A stretch of 64,000 nt of DNA from Hermatobates lingyangjiaoensis (GCA_026182355.1 JAPFBL010001929.1:2224001-2288000); one strand, 5' to 3'; shown: positions 10,109 to 21,491, numbered from the stretch's first letter. The notes: generated by a model not told the origin, from the letters alone. Numbers and translations: made by a program.

Positions 10109-10225
10109 TTTCACATAAACACGTGAAATAACAATCAATGATCAAACCACAATAAGAAATGGGAAAACAAGACTAAGATCTTTCAACCGTAACAAGCGGT
10201 CTTCGTCAGAGTCAAAAACCCAACT
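10020..10225 (-). repeat. (CA)n and (TA)n followed by pLTR-C
   Basis: (CA)n with interruptions 10020-10074, (TA)n 10076-10104, then a well-preserved minus-strand pLTR-C (10105-10225) with the AAGACCG..CGGTT-GAAA core. The (TA)n touches the outer end of the repeat, as elsewhere. Confidence 0.75.
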
Positions 10226-10395
10226 GACATCAGGAAGAAAAACTAATATATATCAGACGTCAAAACAAGCGGTCTTCTTCAGAGTCAAATCTCAACGGTT
10301 TGTACTAGTGATTGAGTACAAACTGTTAGATGAGTAGTTATAAACTAACAACCTAAGGAATAGTACTTATTGAATGTACCACTCATCTATAAATA
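10226..10395 (-). repeat. Dispersed repeat, copy 1 (partner at 11660-11850)
   Basis: Shares 'gtcaaaacaagcggtcttc', 'acggtttgtactagtgattg', 'gagtacaaactgtta' and 'agtacttattgaatgtac' with 11660-11850 in the same orientation. The core resembles pLTR-C in its AAGCGGTCTTC word, so it is probably a diverged PLE terminal repeat. Confidence 0.65.
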
Positions 10396-10420
10396 TGGGA
10401 AATATATATATATATCTTGT

Positions 10421-10576
10421 AGGGAAAAAGCTAATAAATAGTCTCCACATATGAAAATTTAATAGGATAAACAACGCGTTTTGAACACGTAGTGTTCTTC
10501 TTCAGCGTGTTCGAAACGCGTTGTTTATAATATTAAATTTCTATATGAGTAGACTACTTCATTAGTTTTTTACCCT
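10421..10576. repeat. Head-to-head pLTR pair with hammerhead-like core (family F)
   Basis: Arms 10421-10489 and 10506-10576 are complementary with mismatches ('cgcgtttt' against 'cgaaacgcg'). The minus strand gives CTGAAGA-A-GAACAC-TAC-GTGTTC-AAAACGCG (10475-10505), with GAAA mutated to AAAA on this side and intact on the other. Confidence 0.65.
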
Positions 10577-10639
10577 CTAATGAGTAAATATCACATAATA
10601 ACTTATTGCACTATCTTAGAATATATATATATATATATT

Positions 10640-10930
10640 GATAGAAGTATCGCCCATGAAATAGAAACAGAATAAAAGTTTATCAGGACTCTGTCGGTTC
10701 CTCAGATTCAAATTACATTTCAGCCTTAAATTACATTACACCTGTGACAGCACTGTTAGTCTTGAACCGTCGTCTCGCAAGTGCGTTTGGAGCCCCTATC
10801 TCAATTCTCCTGACAACGGTTCAAAAATTCAAGACTGTAAGTGTGTTAGTATCTTTATTCTGTGTCTATAGTTTACTATGAAATGTTTGTTGCCCTTTTG
10901 TGGATTGTTTTCCCGTTGACACAAATATCG
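10640..10930 (+). repeat. Two adjoining pLTR pieces (family X and pLTR-B)
   Basis: 10640-10700 begins at (TA)n and resembles 20165-20240 and 57290-57345 ('ttgatagaagtatcg', 'tttatcaggactctgt'). 10740-10930 is a diverged pLTR-B ('ccgtcgtctcgcaagtgcg', 'aagactgtaagtgtg'). Confidence 0.55.
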
Positions 10931-10972
10931 GACAATCCGTCTTCAGGAGAAAATAGAAAGGCACATTATGTA

Positions 10973-11489
10973 CAGTCAACCCCCGCTTCTTCGGACTAAT
11001 ACAGACTGGGCCATGTCCGAAGAGTGAAAAAGTCCGAAGAATGAAAATTGAGTACCGTACAGTACTGTACTTTACAATAAACAGCCTATATTGTCTCGCA
11101 TACATACTCCTAGGCTACAACATGGTACAATATACATATATAGTTGTAACCTGGGCCACAGTATGGCCACTTTCAAGTTTTCTTAATAAATCAAGCTTTT
11201 GTTCTACATTCAGAGTGACCCTTTTGGCCTTTGGTTTCTTGGTCACCTTCGGGGGCCTTGGTAGCATGATGGGAGTGTAAAATGTTGTAATGCAAAATGT
11301 TGAAATAATGGCACAAATTAGTCCGGAATTACTTGTAAACACTGACAAAGGGTTTAGATAACTGGTGGGAAACTAGTCGAGCACCCATTTAATCTAATCT
11401 AATCGTCTGTCGCGAGCACCATCTACCAGACGTTGACCGGAGAACTGAAAGTCCGATAAAGTGAGGTCCGAAGAAGCGAGGGTTGACTG
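10973..11489. mobile_element. Miniature pogo/Tigger-type DNA transposon
   Basis: The terminal inverted repeats CAGTCAACCCYCGCTTCTTC (10973 on plus; 11489 read on minus) are near-identical and flanked by TA on both sides (10971-10972 and 11490-11491), the target duplication expected of pogo/Tc1-mariner elements. Length is 517 bp, far too short for a full transposase. A helix-turn-helix fragment remains inside on the minus strand. Confidence 0.85.
11115..11348 (-). pseudogene. Pogo/Tigger/jerky-like transposase, N-terminal HTH fragment
   Basis: Within an open frame of 77 codons, KPKAKRVTLNVEQKLDLLRK followed by LESGHTVAQV matches the start of the CENP-B/psq-type helix-turn-helix that binds transposon ends. 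The match fades after TIYVYC, before the second helix-turn-helix and the DDE domain, neither of which fits in the 517-bp element. It is an internally deleted, non-functional copy that needed a transposase in trans. Confidence 0.7.
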
Positions 11490-11536
11490 TACGGTGTAGA
11501 CGAAACTGGGCAAGCATAAATATATACATATATAAA

Positions 11537-11650
11537 CCAATGATCAAAGCGCAGTAAGAAATGGGAAAACAAGACTAAGATCTTTCAACAATAATTTCTT
11601 ATTGTGGTTTGATCATTGATTGTTATTTCACGTGTTTATGTGAAATCTTT
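11537..11650. repeat. Short inverted pair of pLTR-C
   Basis: A minus copy (11537-11590, reaching 'aagatctttcaac') is joined directly to a truncated plus copy (11593-11650, from 'atttcttattgtggtttg'). The hammerhead-like core is lost from both. Confidence 0.65.
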
Positions 11651-11659
11651 TTATATATA

Positions 11660-11850
11660 TCAACGTACAAATCATAGTAAGAAATCAGAAAAAAAACTAA
11701 TGTATATCAGCCGTCAAAACAAGCGGTCTTCCTCAGAGTCAAATATCAACGGTTTGTACTAATGATTGAGTACAAACTGTTACATGAGCAGTTATAACCT
11801 AACAACCAATGGAATAGTACTTATTGAATGTACTACTCATCTATAAATAT
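11660..11850 (-). repeat. Dispersed repeat, copy 2 (partner at 10226-10395)
   Basis: Same orientation as the first copy. The two lie on either side of the pogo-type element but are much farther apart than a target duplication, and each follows a pLTR-C piece. Confidence 0.65.
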
Positions 11851-11879
11851 ATGTTTTTATAAACATATTTTTTTTATAA

Positions 11880-12110
11880 ATGACGAGAATGCTTTGATAA
11901 CCCTTGAACAGGCCGGTGCTGAAGTCCTGCCGCGTGCATATTTGCGCCAGTTATTTGGCGAGAGTGGTGCCCAGCCAAAGCTAATATGGGCAAACCCATA
12001 TTCGATAAGGTCGAATCGATTGGAGGCACGGCTCAAGCAGAGGAGCACCGGCTTGCCTGCCCATAATTCCTCGCCTCACCACTCGGCTCTCTATTAACAT
12101 ACTTTCTAGC
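11880..12110. other. GC-richer single-copy island
   Basis: About 220 bp stands out from its AT-rich flanks ('ccagttatttggcgagagtgg', 'tcgaatcgattggaggcac'). Open frames exist on both strands (plus 11828-12097, minus 11857-12048), but neither shows a known domain or good splice sites. A conserved non-coding element or an unrecognised exon are both possible. Confidence 0.25.
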
Positions 12111-12639
12111 CAAATTTACATCTAAATTTAAGTTCATTCCCTACCATCCCTCCACAATCTTCATCACAGCTGGATTTTAGCAACAGTTTCTTTGATATGT
12201 TAATTCTGCGGCAGCTCTTTTGGCAAACTTGGGGCGTTACTTTTTAACGAAATCCATTAAGGAAAATCTAATTAGCAGTACGCACTTCCAGCTAACTTAA
12301 TGAGAACCAAAAAATTCTTTAACTCAATCAACTAAACAATTAATTTGAAGTGTACATTCAATTTTCTTTACTAATCACGAATGAGTACACCATTAATAAA
12401 TACCAGAATAATTCTACTTCTGAAGTTCCTGTTTTTTTTTCATATATGCAACAATGCGGACAAAATAAAAAATGTTTCAGATGAAACTGCTTAATACCAC
12501 TGATATTAACAACAGCATTCCATCCATCATTAGGAGAAGGCTAGACCAGAACTTGAAACAATAAAGAAGTGCTCAAGAGAATTCATCAAACCCGAGATTA
12601 ATAAAAAAAAAACAACCAGGTTAGAGACATGGGTCCTGG

Positions 12640-13140
12640 AAACGTTTTTTGTCTTTTTTGGATCGTTCTCTTGATGATAATATATATATTTTTTTCACAA
12701 TAAAAACGGAAAAAAGATCCAAACTTGATACAATACGAGTTCAAAATCGAAGAATACTAACAAAGAGTAAAGAATCATACTTATGAACTCGAAGTTTCAA
12801 GCAATACGTCTTCTGCAGAAAAGAGAGATGGAGAACAATCACATTGTAGACGACGCAACGAAAAGTAACGGGTTATTTGTGTTTTACTTTTATTCGATTT
12901 TGAACACGAATGAAAACAAACAGTAGGATTGATTTTCAATATTTCGATCGACTTAACAGTCGTTCTCAGGAAAGGAAATGGTACGGTGAAAAGTCAAAAG
13001 CCAACTGAACAGATTCTCAAAATATGTTCAGAGAAAGAACACACATAAAAGAGATCAGAAACACTCACTACTATATTTTGACTACTTCGTCATCATGTAG
13101 GAGAGTCATTGAGAAGACAATCAAGGACTGAAGTAAACAG
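12640..13140. repeat. Cluster of degenerate pLTR pieces
   Basis: Minus-strand cores appear at about 12787-12821 (AGAAGACGTATTGCTTGAAAC), 12942-12968 (CTGAGAA-C-GACT..AGTC-GATC-GAAA) and 13066-13100 (ATGATGA-C-GA..TC-AAAATATAG). The three follow each other in the same orientation and seem to come from different families. 12640-12720 also carries an inverted 'ggatcgttc'/'gatcc' pair. Confidence 0.5.
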
Positions 13141-13500
13141 ATTTCGATAAATGTTGGGAAAACAAGAAAAAACAAGGAAAATATGGAGTTAGAAAACAAA
13201 AAGAGTCGAGTACTTTGTTTCAACATATAAAGAATATCAATCATGTAGTAAAACAGAAGAATGCCAAAGGACTGATTTTTCTATCTTCAGATCTCGAAAG
13301 AAACATAGTTCAAAAGTGTTTTGATCAAAAATAATGTTTAAACCCTCATCAACAGCAACCCTACCCTCTTCAAGAGGGTAAATTTTTTCACTGTTAACTT
13401 TTTTGTCACCTCTTTTGTGTTCAACGCTCTGATGACATTGCGTGAAAACCCTCAAAGAACATTTTTCTTATGGTTATTCCTTTCATTAATTTCCATCATG
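13141..13500. other. No gene or repeat recognised
   Basis: A-rich sequence. A minus-strand frame of 72 codons (13237-13455) has no recognisable features. Confidence 0.4.
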
Positions 13501-13512
13501 TTTTTAACTGCG

Positions 13513-13513
<1 letters not shown>

Positions 13514-13572
<59 letters not shown>

Positions 13573-13765
13573 GACACAGCTAAATACGTGAAATAACAAT
13601 CAATGATCAAACCAGAATAAGAAATGGAGAATACAGACCAATATCTTTCAACAAACAGGCTTTGTGTTCGTTTGTTACGATTAAAAGATTTTAATATTTT
13701 TTCTCATTTCTTATTGTGATTAGAACATTGATTGTTAGTTCACATGTTTATTGTGAAATCTTTAT
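13514..13765. repeat. Long (TA)n and inverted pair of degenerate pLTR-C
   Basis: (TA)n 13514-13566, then a minus copy (13570-13660) and a plus copy (13663-13765) of pLTR-C with a shortened centre. Confidence 0.65.
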
Positions 13766-13769
13766 ATAT

Positions 13770-15060
13770 GTACTTTCTCTTCTCTTAATGATGACGTGTA
13801 TCAAAATATGGGATTCAGTTGGCCTCAGTATTTTTCACTTACCCTGAATGTCTTTTTAGTTAAATAACTTCAAATATATTAAAAAAATAGCTATTTTCTG
13901 TCTATATCAGTTCATCTGAATCTGTATTTCTTTCACTCTTTCTTTATTTATTTCCATCAATTCTTTTGTAATAAAACATTCATCGCATCCTGTTTGTATT
14001 ATGAGCTTAAGATTATTCAAACAATCTACATCAGTGAAATATTCAGAGGATAAGTTTTAAATGAAGAGCACAAGGAAGGAGTGCAGACAGATTATGTTTG
14101 AACAGCAATAAATAATAACACTACCAACCAGCTCCGCCGTATTAGCTTAATAACTGGAATCACTTGATTTCTCCAAAACCCTATTCTCTCAGTATTTTAT
14201 TCATTCTGTTATTAACATTTTGCTTTATTGTTAACATTTAAATAATAACTTACTTTGTTTTCATGAAATCTTAAAACAACATTAAAATAGAACTTGCCAT
14301 ATTTAATATATAATTGATTATAATAATTTATATTATAATAATTTAATATATTATTCGCGTTACATTATCTTATAATATAAAAGTAAAATAATATTATTTA
14401 TGGCCACATATATTTGATAGTAAAAAAAAAATATTAACAGGAAATATCATTTTTAGTTTTCTAGTAATTTAGCAATACAACAAAGGTAATAAATTGTCTT
14501 GTCATAAATTTGAAATGTTTATCATTATCATTTATAATATAGTAAGTATATGAAATTGTCTACCCTTAATATTAGTGTGAGTAAAGCTATAACAAAAATA
14601 AATATAAATGTAATTAACCGATTCGTATTAATCAATGGGCAATTACAATACATTAGGGAACATGGTGAGACTGCAATTAATACGTTTCATTAGATAATGC
14701 TAACGAGGTTGATTTCCTAAAACATATTTCTTTAATTTAGTTAGGATGTCCAATACATATATTTATTTTATAATCTATAAATAATTTAATGTTTACATGT
14801 GATAAGCTAAAATTTGTATTGTGCTTCTAATTTTAAAATTGTTTATAATAGTTATAGCATATACTATAGTAGAAAATAAAAGATAGACATCATACAACTC
14901 TAAAAATGCTTGGTATATTATGCAATACACTAATAATACAACTCAAAAATTTATGTATTATTGTATAATAAAAATTTTGTTTGAAGGTTGTGAGTATGTC
15001 AGATGTTCTACTCGTACTAGAAACTTTAGTGTATACAACAAATTTAATGGGTTAGTTCCA
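13770..15060. other. Very AT-rich stretch, nothing recognised
   Basis: Low-complexity A/T sequence (for instance 14300-14420) without a supported frame, repeat family or RNA gene. Confidence 0.5.
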
Positions 15061-15072
15061 CTGAGGTTAGTA

Positions 15073-15248
15073 ATATTAGAATTAGTAGTAATACGTCCGT
15101 CATACCTCGTAAAGTCTCAGAAAAGCTCAACGGTTTTGGATTCATCCGGAGAAGCTCTTGAAGATGGTATCTGGATGGACCCGAAACCGATCTAGCTTTT
15201 CTGAGATTTTACGAGGTATGACGGACAGTATTACTACTAATTCTAATA
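15073..15248. repeat. Inverted repeat with hammerhead-like centre
   Basis: Arms 15073-15135 and 15188-15248 are near-complementary ('attagtagtaatacgtccg', 'gtcatacctcgta'). The plus strand of the centre reads TTGAAGA-T-GGT..ACC-C-GAAAC (15160-15187). This looks like another pLTR family in head-to-head form. Confidence 0.6.
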
Positions 15249-15560
15249 TACAACATACCATACTGGAAAACTGATGGTAGATTAAAATTAGACAATAATT
15301 AATTATGAAATTGAGTGCAGACTATATAGCATACTAAAAAATTGATGTTTATCACAGCTATAGTACAGAATTGAGGGTACACCAGACACCACCAGAAAAT
15401 TGAGGGTAACCAACACGCTATACTGGAAACTGATGGCAGATCACACAATATGCTCAAACAATGAGTATGGACTATAATCAATAGTAGAAAATCGCAAGTA
15501 TACCGTCTAATAAATTCCAAGGTTATACTTTAAATTGTGTTAATATTATTACAAAATTGA
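15249..15560. repeat. Degenerate tandem repeat, unit about 40 bp
   Basis: Repeated variants of 'atactggaaaactgatggtag' and 'aaattgagggtacacc' recur about every 36-45 bp. Units are strongly diverged, so this is an old minisatellite. A minus-strand frame of 73 codons crosses it and is probably fortuitous. Confidence 0.45.
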
Positions 15561-15739
15561 TGGTGGACACGAACTATAATAGCACTAACATATTGTAATG
15601 TTACTGAATTTTTAATAATAATCAATTTAGATTTAATAGTTATGAAAAAACGAAATTTTAAAGCGTGTGAATAACATAAGTCAAAGCATTTACTTTGAAG
15701 CTATAGTAATAATTCAATTGATTCAGAGTTGAAGTGCTG

Positions 15740-15890
15740 GGCTGTGGTCGGTCGTTTACTCCTACATTCGGAAGTTTACCTGACGATAAACACGAAGTGT
15801 TTGAAACGGGTAGAATAGAAAAAGCTTCTTTTTTATGTGTGGAGACTTGGATTTATCTATTTACCCCAGTATGAGAAAATACCACACAAT
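15740..15890 (+). repeat. PLE terminal repeat, family pLTR-E
   Basis: Shares 'gataaacacgaagtgtttgaaacgg', 'tttaccccagta' and the end 'ccacacaattacgg' with the pair at 50700-51010. Core at 15780-15806. Confidence 0.65.
15780..15806 (+). other. Hammerhead-like core of pLTR-E
   Basis: CTGACGA (15780-15786), unpaired T, AAACAC, loop GAA, GTGTTT, GAAA (15803-15806). The 6-bp stem is perfect. Confidence 0.45.
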
Positions 15891-16129
15891 TACGGATTGC
15901 ACAACTAATGAGTCGATTGATTCAGTTTTGAAAGAGATGTTCAGATGGAGAGATATTTCGATGAGTATAGTTCTTCTAAAGAGAGGGAGAGGGATGTTAG
16001 GAGAAAGGGTGGGGAAGGGGGAGTGTTAGAAAGAGTGCTGCGAGAGAGAAATAGATAGAGATAAGGTGCATTTAAGAAATAAAAGGTAGTCTGTGAAGTG
16101 AGTCATTAGAGGAAGCAGTGTGAAGGACT

Positions 16130-16440
16130 TTGAGTGGAGTATGGGCTACAAGACAAGGTCCACTCGAGTAGCACTGCATGACGCAGGCATTAGAATCGAG
16201 GAAGTCAATCCTTGGTAAAGTACACTGCTTGAGAGCCTAGGATAACATAAGGTTAAAACGGATTCCATTTGGTGGTGACAGTTAAATGTTATCTGTGAAC
16301 ACCGAATCGTGCCTCTTACAGGGCGTAATGGGCCAATGAACTTACTTCTGTCCGGCCAATGAACTTGGCCAGAACATCTGTGCCTTGTGTACAAACAAAC
16401 AAGGAGCCGCGTGTCCACCAGAAATAGAGTTCTAACAATC
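16130..16440. other. Single-copy island of balanced composition
   Basis: An open frame of 98 codons on the minus strand (16146-16442) shows no domain. The word 'ggccaatgaactt' occurs twice in tandem (16331-16343 and 16354-16366), each with a CCAAT box. I cannot say whether it is coding or regulatory. Confidence 0.2.
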
Positions 16441-18320
16441 ACAAAGGACTTTAATAGCTTCGAGACATTTCAAGCCCTATTATCATTTCACTAAAGCAAA
16501 CTATTGATTGCCTTTAATAATGAACCCAACACCAGCAGACTCAACAATTGAAAGTCCCCAAAGCGATTAGGAAAATTCGGCAACAGCTCGTGATGAAATA
16601 AATACAAAAAACAACAAATAATAACATCAAGGTTGAACAAGATTAACAGTTTAAATAACTATGTACATATTTCGTCGAATTTATACATTGAAGATTTTTG
16701 ATTATGCTTCAATAAACTCCTTTATAGTAAAGTTCGACGTCTATTTACCTCCTTTAGAACATATCTATACAACATTGTATATTGTATATTGTATAGAACA
16801 TATCTATACAACAAGCACAAATATTTAACAATCTTAATTTTGATCAAAGATGCATTCATGATATTAGCCATGGTTCCTCATTGTTATGATATTTAAGACT
16901 ATCGATATTAATAATTTGCTTACCTGGAAATTTTTTTCCGCAAAACTTAACTTCTAATAATCCCAGCCTCTTATAACGTCGACACTTATAACGCTTTCAC
17001 CTTTTTATTTTTGCCTCATTTATTTTTGGCACCTATTTATTAATGGACAAGCAACATTACCTTATGGTTCTATATTGCGAGTCCTAAATGTCTTGTTTAC
17101 TTGGATTTATTTACATTAATTTAGAAAACCTTTTATCACTATAAAACGAAAAAATTCCTATAGGCTTTAAAATGACCAAGTTCTTTCAAAGAGCTATTAG
17201 TTATGTAAAAATTGTAAAATATTTGAAACTATTACGAGGTCTATGAATTTGAGGCTTTTAACGTGATTCCATGAGTCATTGCACAGGGACTTAACACTCA
17301 CTTTTCGAAAATCGCGTCTGTTCGATTAAATAGTGGTGAAATAATTTTACAAATATGTGATATACATACGCAGTTAGACGTTATTAATATAATTACTGTA
17401 AAATATCCCAATAACATTTCCTTATAAATTTATATGTAACTTGCTATATAAGTTACTCGAGTCTACCCGAGCAACTTAGGACTGATTTTATACTCCAAAT
17501 TAACATTTATGAATCATATTGTTGATTCAAAAAAACAGCAGCATAAAAACACTCGGTTTCATTACAAGAAATTCAAATGACCAGGAAATGTCAAAGGTGC
17601 CATTACTTTCGTTGCTCTTTATAAATCTCTCTTTCTAATTTTAGAATTTGCCTCACATGTTTAGAATCCACAAGTTTAGATAATTTTGTTCTACGAATCG
17701 TATAAAGAAAAAAAAATATTTTCTTATAAATTTCCTAAGAATTTGGATCCTCTGAATACATTTATCACGATGTCTGCCGGCTAGTACTTGGGTGGATGGC
17801 TATCGGAAATATGGAAACACCCATCAAGTCACACCATTTATCAAAACTTAAACACATTTGACAGTCACTATTGTTACTGGCAATCAAAATTGATATTGTT
17901 GTTGTTATTGACTTTTGGATTGATAGTTTATTGTTATTAACATTCAAATTAATATTATTACTGCCATTAAAACCTAATTGTCACTGATAGTTTGTGTAAC
18001 ATTGAAAGGGTTAACTGTCATTCTTTATGTCAGCCAGAATCTAATTCAAATCAGTTCTTCTCATGCTGCTAAAAATTATAAAGTTCGTATTAAGTAATGC
18101 CTAAATATAAATATTACAACTCCAAAATTTTATAAATTTAGACTATTGATTCAGAAATAATTATAGAAATTAATTCCAATTAGAAGATTCTAAACACAGT
18201 AGTTTGCCTGATTGTTCCACAACAATGATATCCTTTATGTTCTGTTCACAATATATTATAGCTACATTGAAAAACAATATAGCTACATTATCAATAAGTT
18301 TATTAATACTCTATCACAGG
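16441..18320. other. Long stretch with no gene or clear repeat
   Basis: AT-rich, mostly single-copy in appearance. 16760-16815 has short 'tgtatatt' and 'ctatacaac' repetitions. No coding frame with a recognisable motif was found. Confidence 0.5.
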
Positions 18321-18322
18321 TT

Positions 18323-18361
18323 TTGGTAATATGTCTATATCAACTATAGACATATTACCAT
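18323..18361. other. Perfect hairpin
   Basis: 'tggtaatatgtctata' and its exact complement are separated by about five bases. No run of T follows that would suggest a terminator, and it is AT-rich enough to arise by chance or from a small inverted duplication. Confidence 0.5.
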
Positions 18362-18364
18362 TAA

Positions 18365-18560
18365 GTTTAAAGCACAAGGAAAAAGGACAAAATAGAAATA
18401 AATGCTATGAGAACCTCTTCTTTATGTCATTAAAAATTCTTTTTGTTTTTACTTTGTTTGCTCACTGATGAAATAAAGTGAAAATCCTTAAAACATTTAT
18501 ACCTAATGTTTTCATTTTCCCTTGTGGTTTAAACTTCATTGATTGCATCACGTGCTTATT
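18365..18560. repeat. Inverted pair of pLTR family I
   Basis: Minus copy 18365-18420 and plus copy 18470-18560 ('ccttgtggtttaaacttcattg', CTGATGAAATAAAGTGAAAA). Related pieces are at 33272-33360 and 36297-36412. Confidence 0.6.
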
Positions 18561-18584
18561 GTGATTCTTTTGCACATATCATAT

Positions 18585-18800
18585 AAACGTCCAAACCAAA
18601 ATAAGAAATGAGAAAAAAGACTTAAATCTTTCAGCTGTAAGAAGCGGTCTTCATCAGAGTCAAATCATAACAGTTGGGATTTGACACTGATGAAGACAGC
18701 TTGTTACGGTTGAAAGACCTTAGTATTTTTTTTTCATTTCTTATTGTGGTTTGGAGGTTGATTGTTATTTCATGAGTTTATTGTGAATCTTGTTATATTA
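18585..18800. repeat. Inverted pair of pLTR-C
   Basis: Minus copy 18585-18665, plus copy 18685-18800, separated by 'aatcataacagttgggattt'. The right arm has 'ctgatgaagacagcttg', 'acggttgaaagacctta'. Confidence 0.7.
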
Positions 18801-19960
18801 AAATGAAGACATAGACTACAGCTCATAGCCATATGGGCATATAAAGACATCTGGAAAAATGTCTATATGAAATATATGAACAATTAAATAAGTCTAAAAT
18901 TAAATTTCCATTAGTTTGTTAATATGTATAGTTATAGTAAGGTTCAGTATTGCCCAATCAATTTATTTTTTTTTTTAGTACGTTAAGAGTTTGCTCTCAT
19001 AAATTTTAAAAAAAAATTATGAAAAAAAATTATTTCTATTAATATGTATTTTAGAATGCCACCACCCTCCTATTATATTGACAAAGTAATAAAAGGTGCA
19101 AGGTGAAAAAGAAAACGTTGTCTGAAAGAAATACAAACCAGTTGATTATCAAATGTCAGTTTTACGATATCATTAGTCACTGAGCCCACTTCTAAATGTG
19201 TTGCAATGTTGATTCATGTCTTATGACTGTACATAATGATCTAATAAGTTCTATTATAACACTTCAAGAGAACTGCTATAACCATGTTTATAACATTCTG
19301 AATCCATGTAGCCATAAATACGCATAGGTCAGGTTGGTAACTAATTGAAATTCTAAGTCATGGTAGCACACAAGCAGAACTTTGCATTCTTTTTGCATTT
19401 CATTAAGAGAATCATTATATAAGATAGTCATGAATTGAAATGATCAAAGAATAAAAAAATTGGTACTTATAATAAATATTACCGAATATTCCATAATTAA
19501 ATTTACCAGATTAAATCTTCCAAAAGATCATTTGAAGCTTTTATTCAAATTAGTACAAATGAGAATCCTGCCCAGGTGATTTACATAAACTGGCAGGTAA
19601 CGAATTTCGCATTTATTCTACAACATCATTGTTTATTCAGTCCTTTTTTTTTCTACACCTAAATTTTACACCTTTTGAAATATCTTTTTTATCCCCCTGC
19701 TCACAAAATATAAATATATATTTATATAAATACAATATAAATCCACGAGTAGAGACGTCATACCATACAGAAGAACACATAAACAGAAGTGGTATAACTT
19801 AATTCTTTACGTCGACTGATGTCGTTATCATTATGTAGAAATCACCTGCACAGTAGTTAGGCAAAATCTAACAAACAATATCTGGTCAGATTTTAAATAA
19901 GGAGGTTAATCTGGTTAGAAAAAAATCTAACAATTTGTCTGGTTAATCTACCAGAAAAAT
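18801..19960. other. No gene or clear repeat seen
   Basis: AT-rich sequence without recognisable features apart from short A and T runs near 18960-19040. Confidence 0.5.
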
Positions 19961-19965
19961 TTATG

Positions 19966-20064
19966 TATATATATATGATCAAACCACAATATGAAATGGG
20001 GGGAAAAAGACTAAGATCTTTCAACCGTAACAAACGGTCTTCGTCAGAGTCAAAACCCCAACTC

Positions 20065-20099
<35 letters not shown>
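19966..20099 (-). repeat. pLTR-C bracketed by (TA)n
   Basis: A short (TA)n (19966-19977), a minus-strand pLTR-C (19978-20064) and (TA)n with one interruption (20065-20099). The piece is cut at 'gtcagagtcaaa'. Confidence 0.7.
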
Positions 20100-20240
20100 G
20101 GCAGAGCGGAGTCGCGGCTCTGACTTCCTGCGGGACTCTTCGCCTCCTGGTGACGACGATGTAAATATTGATAGATGTATCGACCGTGAAGTGGAAACAA
20201 AATAAATATTTATCAGAACTCTGTTAATTCTTGACCGAGA
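20100..20240 (+). repeat. pLTR-A fragment joined to family X
   Basis: 20110-20160 has the GC-rich 'tgacttcctgcgggactcttc' also found at 35950 and 63550, then CTGGTGACGACGATG. At 20161 it switches to the family X sequence seen at 10640 and 57290. A chimaeric junction between two families. Confidence 0.55.
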
Positions 20241-20277
20241 ACTGACTGAATCTTAAAAAACTTTTATTATATATATA

Positions 20278-20520
20278 AAGATTTCACGTAAACAAGTTAA
20301 AAACAATCAATGATCAAACGACAATCACAATTGATTGTTTTCCCCAAACATTCTTGCCTAGACCTTTGTCCCTTCCTGCACTTTACACCCTTTTAAAATT
20401 CTACTCTTCCCTTACATACCTCAAACCCTCACCATGATGTTTCTGCATCTAGTGTTTCATTTGGGTTTTACTCTGACGAAGATCGCTTGTTACGGTAGAA
20501 TGATTTTAGTCTTCTTTTTT
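20278..20520. repeat. pLTR-C pair with a piece of its PLE's 3' trailer
   Basis: A minus pLTR-C end (20278-20330) faces a plus-oriented piece. 20340-20460 matches, in opposite orientation, the PLE trailer at 25125-25245 ('acccttttaaaattctactc' type words), followed by CTCTGACGAAGATCG..CGGTAGAATG (20470-20500). Confidence 0.65.
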
Positions 20521-20536
20521 CCAGTAGACCAACCAT

Positions 20537-20539
<3 letters not shown>

Positions 20540-20612
<73 letters not shown>

Positions 20613-20790
20613 CACAAAGAAAAGAGAAAAACAGATAAAAACACACACTAAAAACTCACTACGGTATTTCGACATTCGTCGTCTTCGGATATGTATATAT
20701 ATATATTTATATATATTAACTAGATTCACAAAAAGAACACACAGAAAAAATCACAAAAACTGTCTCTTAATGAGCATCCGAGAAGGCAGA
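20540..20790. repeat. Long (TA)n and degenerate pLTR-A on the minus strand
   Basis: (TA)n 20540-20609 is one of the longest in the window. 20640-20690 reads on minus as GACGACGAATGTCGAAATAC, a decayed pLTR-A core, and a short (TA)n follows at about 20694. Confidence 0.6.
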
Positions 20791-21279
20791 TAGATATCTA
20801 GTTTTTGAATGCGCGTTGTAAACAATGTCTATACTTAAAGAGATACGTTTGTTTCAAATAGTTAGAGATTTTTTATTTATTCTATTAATTAATTTTTTAA
20901 TTATTTTCACTTTTATATTTTGTTTAGTTTTTATTTGTTTATCTTAGTTTCCAATGTTATTATTATTATTATTTCAAAGTATATATTTTTTGTTATTATA
21001 TTTTTTATTATTTTGCATTGATATATATTTTATTATTATTTACACATTTGATTTATTTTGGTATTTATTTTCTTTTATTTAAAATTGCTATTTATACAAC
21101 TTTAGTTTCAACTTATGATTTATTCTAATATTCTTCATTGTACTATTCAAGTATTTAATATTCATATTCCCGGATTTTCTTTAATTTCACTTTTTTTTTT
21201 TTTAATACTTATATTCAGTTTCTCTGATTATTTCACAGCTCTTTACTTATTCCCAGTTTATTTTTATTTTTCTTACTTG

Positions 21280-21444
21280 ACTTGAACCGGGCACGCGTGT
21301 GATAACTCCGTCAGTCTCCAACCGTTGCTTCGCAAGTGCGCTTGGTGTCCGTATCTCTACTCTCCTGATAACGGTTCAACCGAAAATTAGAGTCTGTAAG
21401 TGTGTTTGTCCCTTTACTCTGTATCTGTAGTTTACTGTGAAACG

Positions 21445-21489
<45 letters not shown>
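21280..21489 (+). repeat. pLTR-B ending in (TA)n
   Basis: Diagnostic 'aagtgcgcttggtgtcc', 'aaccgaaaattagag' and 'gtctgtaagtgtg', with core CTGATAACGG..CCGAAA at 21364-21385. (TA)n follows at about 21448-21489. Confidence 0.75.

Positions 21490-21491
<2 letters not shown>

Noticed and set aside
15073..15248. A microRNA precursor
   Set aside because: Arms are too long with a structured centre matching the PLE terminal-repeat grammar; no independent support.
20490..20729. Open frames rich in Ile-Tyr (YIYIYI), also near 8368-9067, 35969-36292, 47401-47691, 57678-58043 and 60210-60899
   Set aside because: They are translations of (TA)n tracts. Only the PLE-like parts next to some of them were kept.
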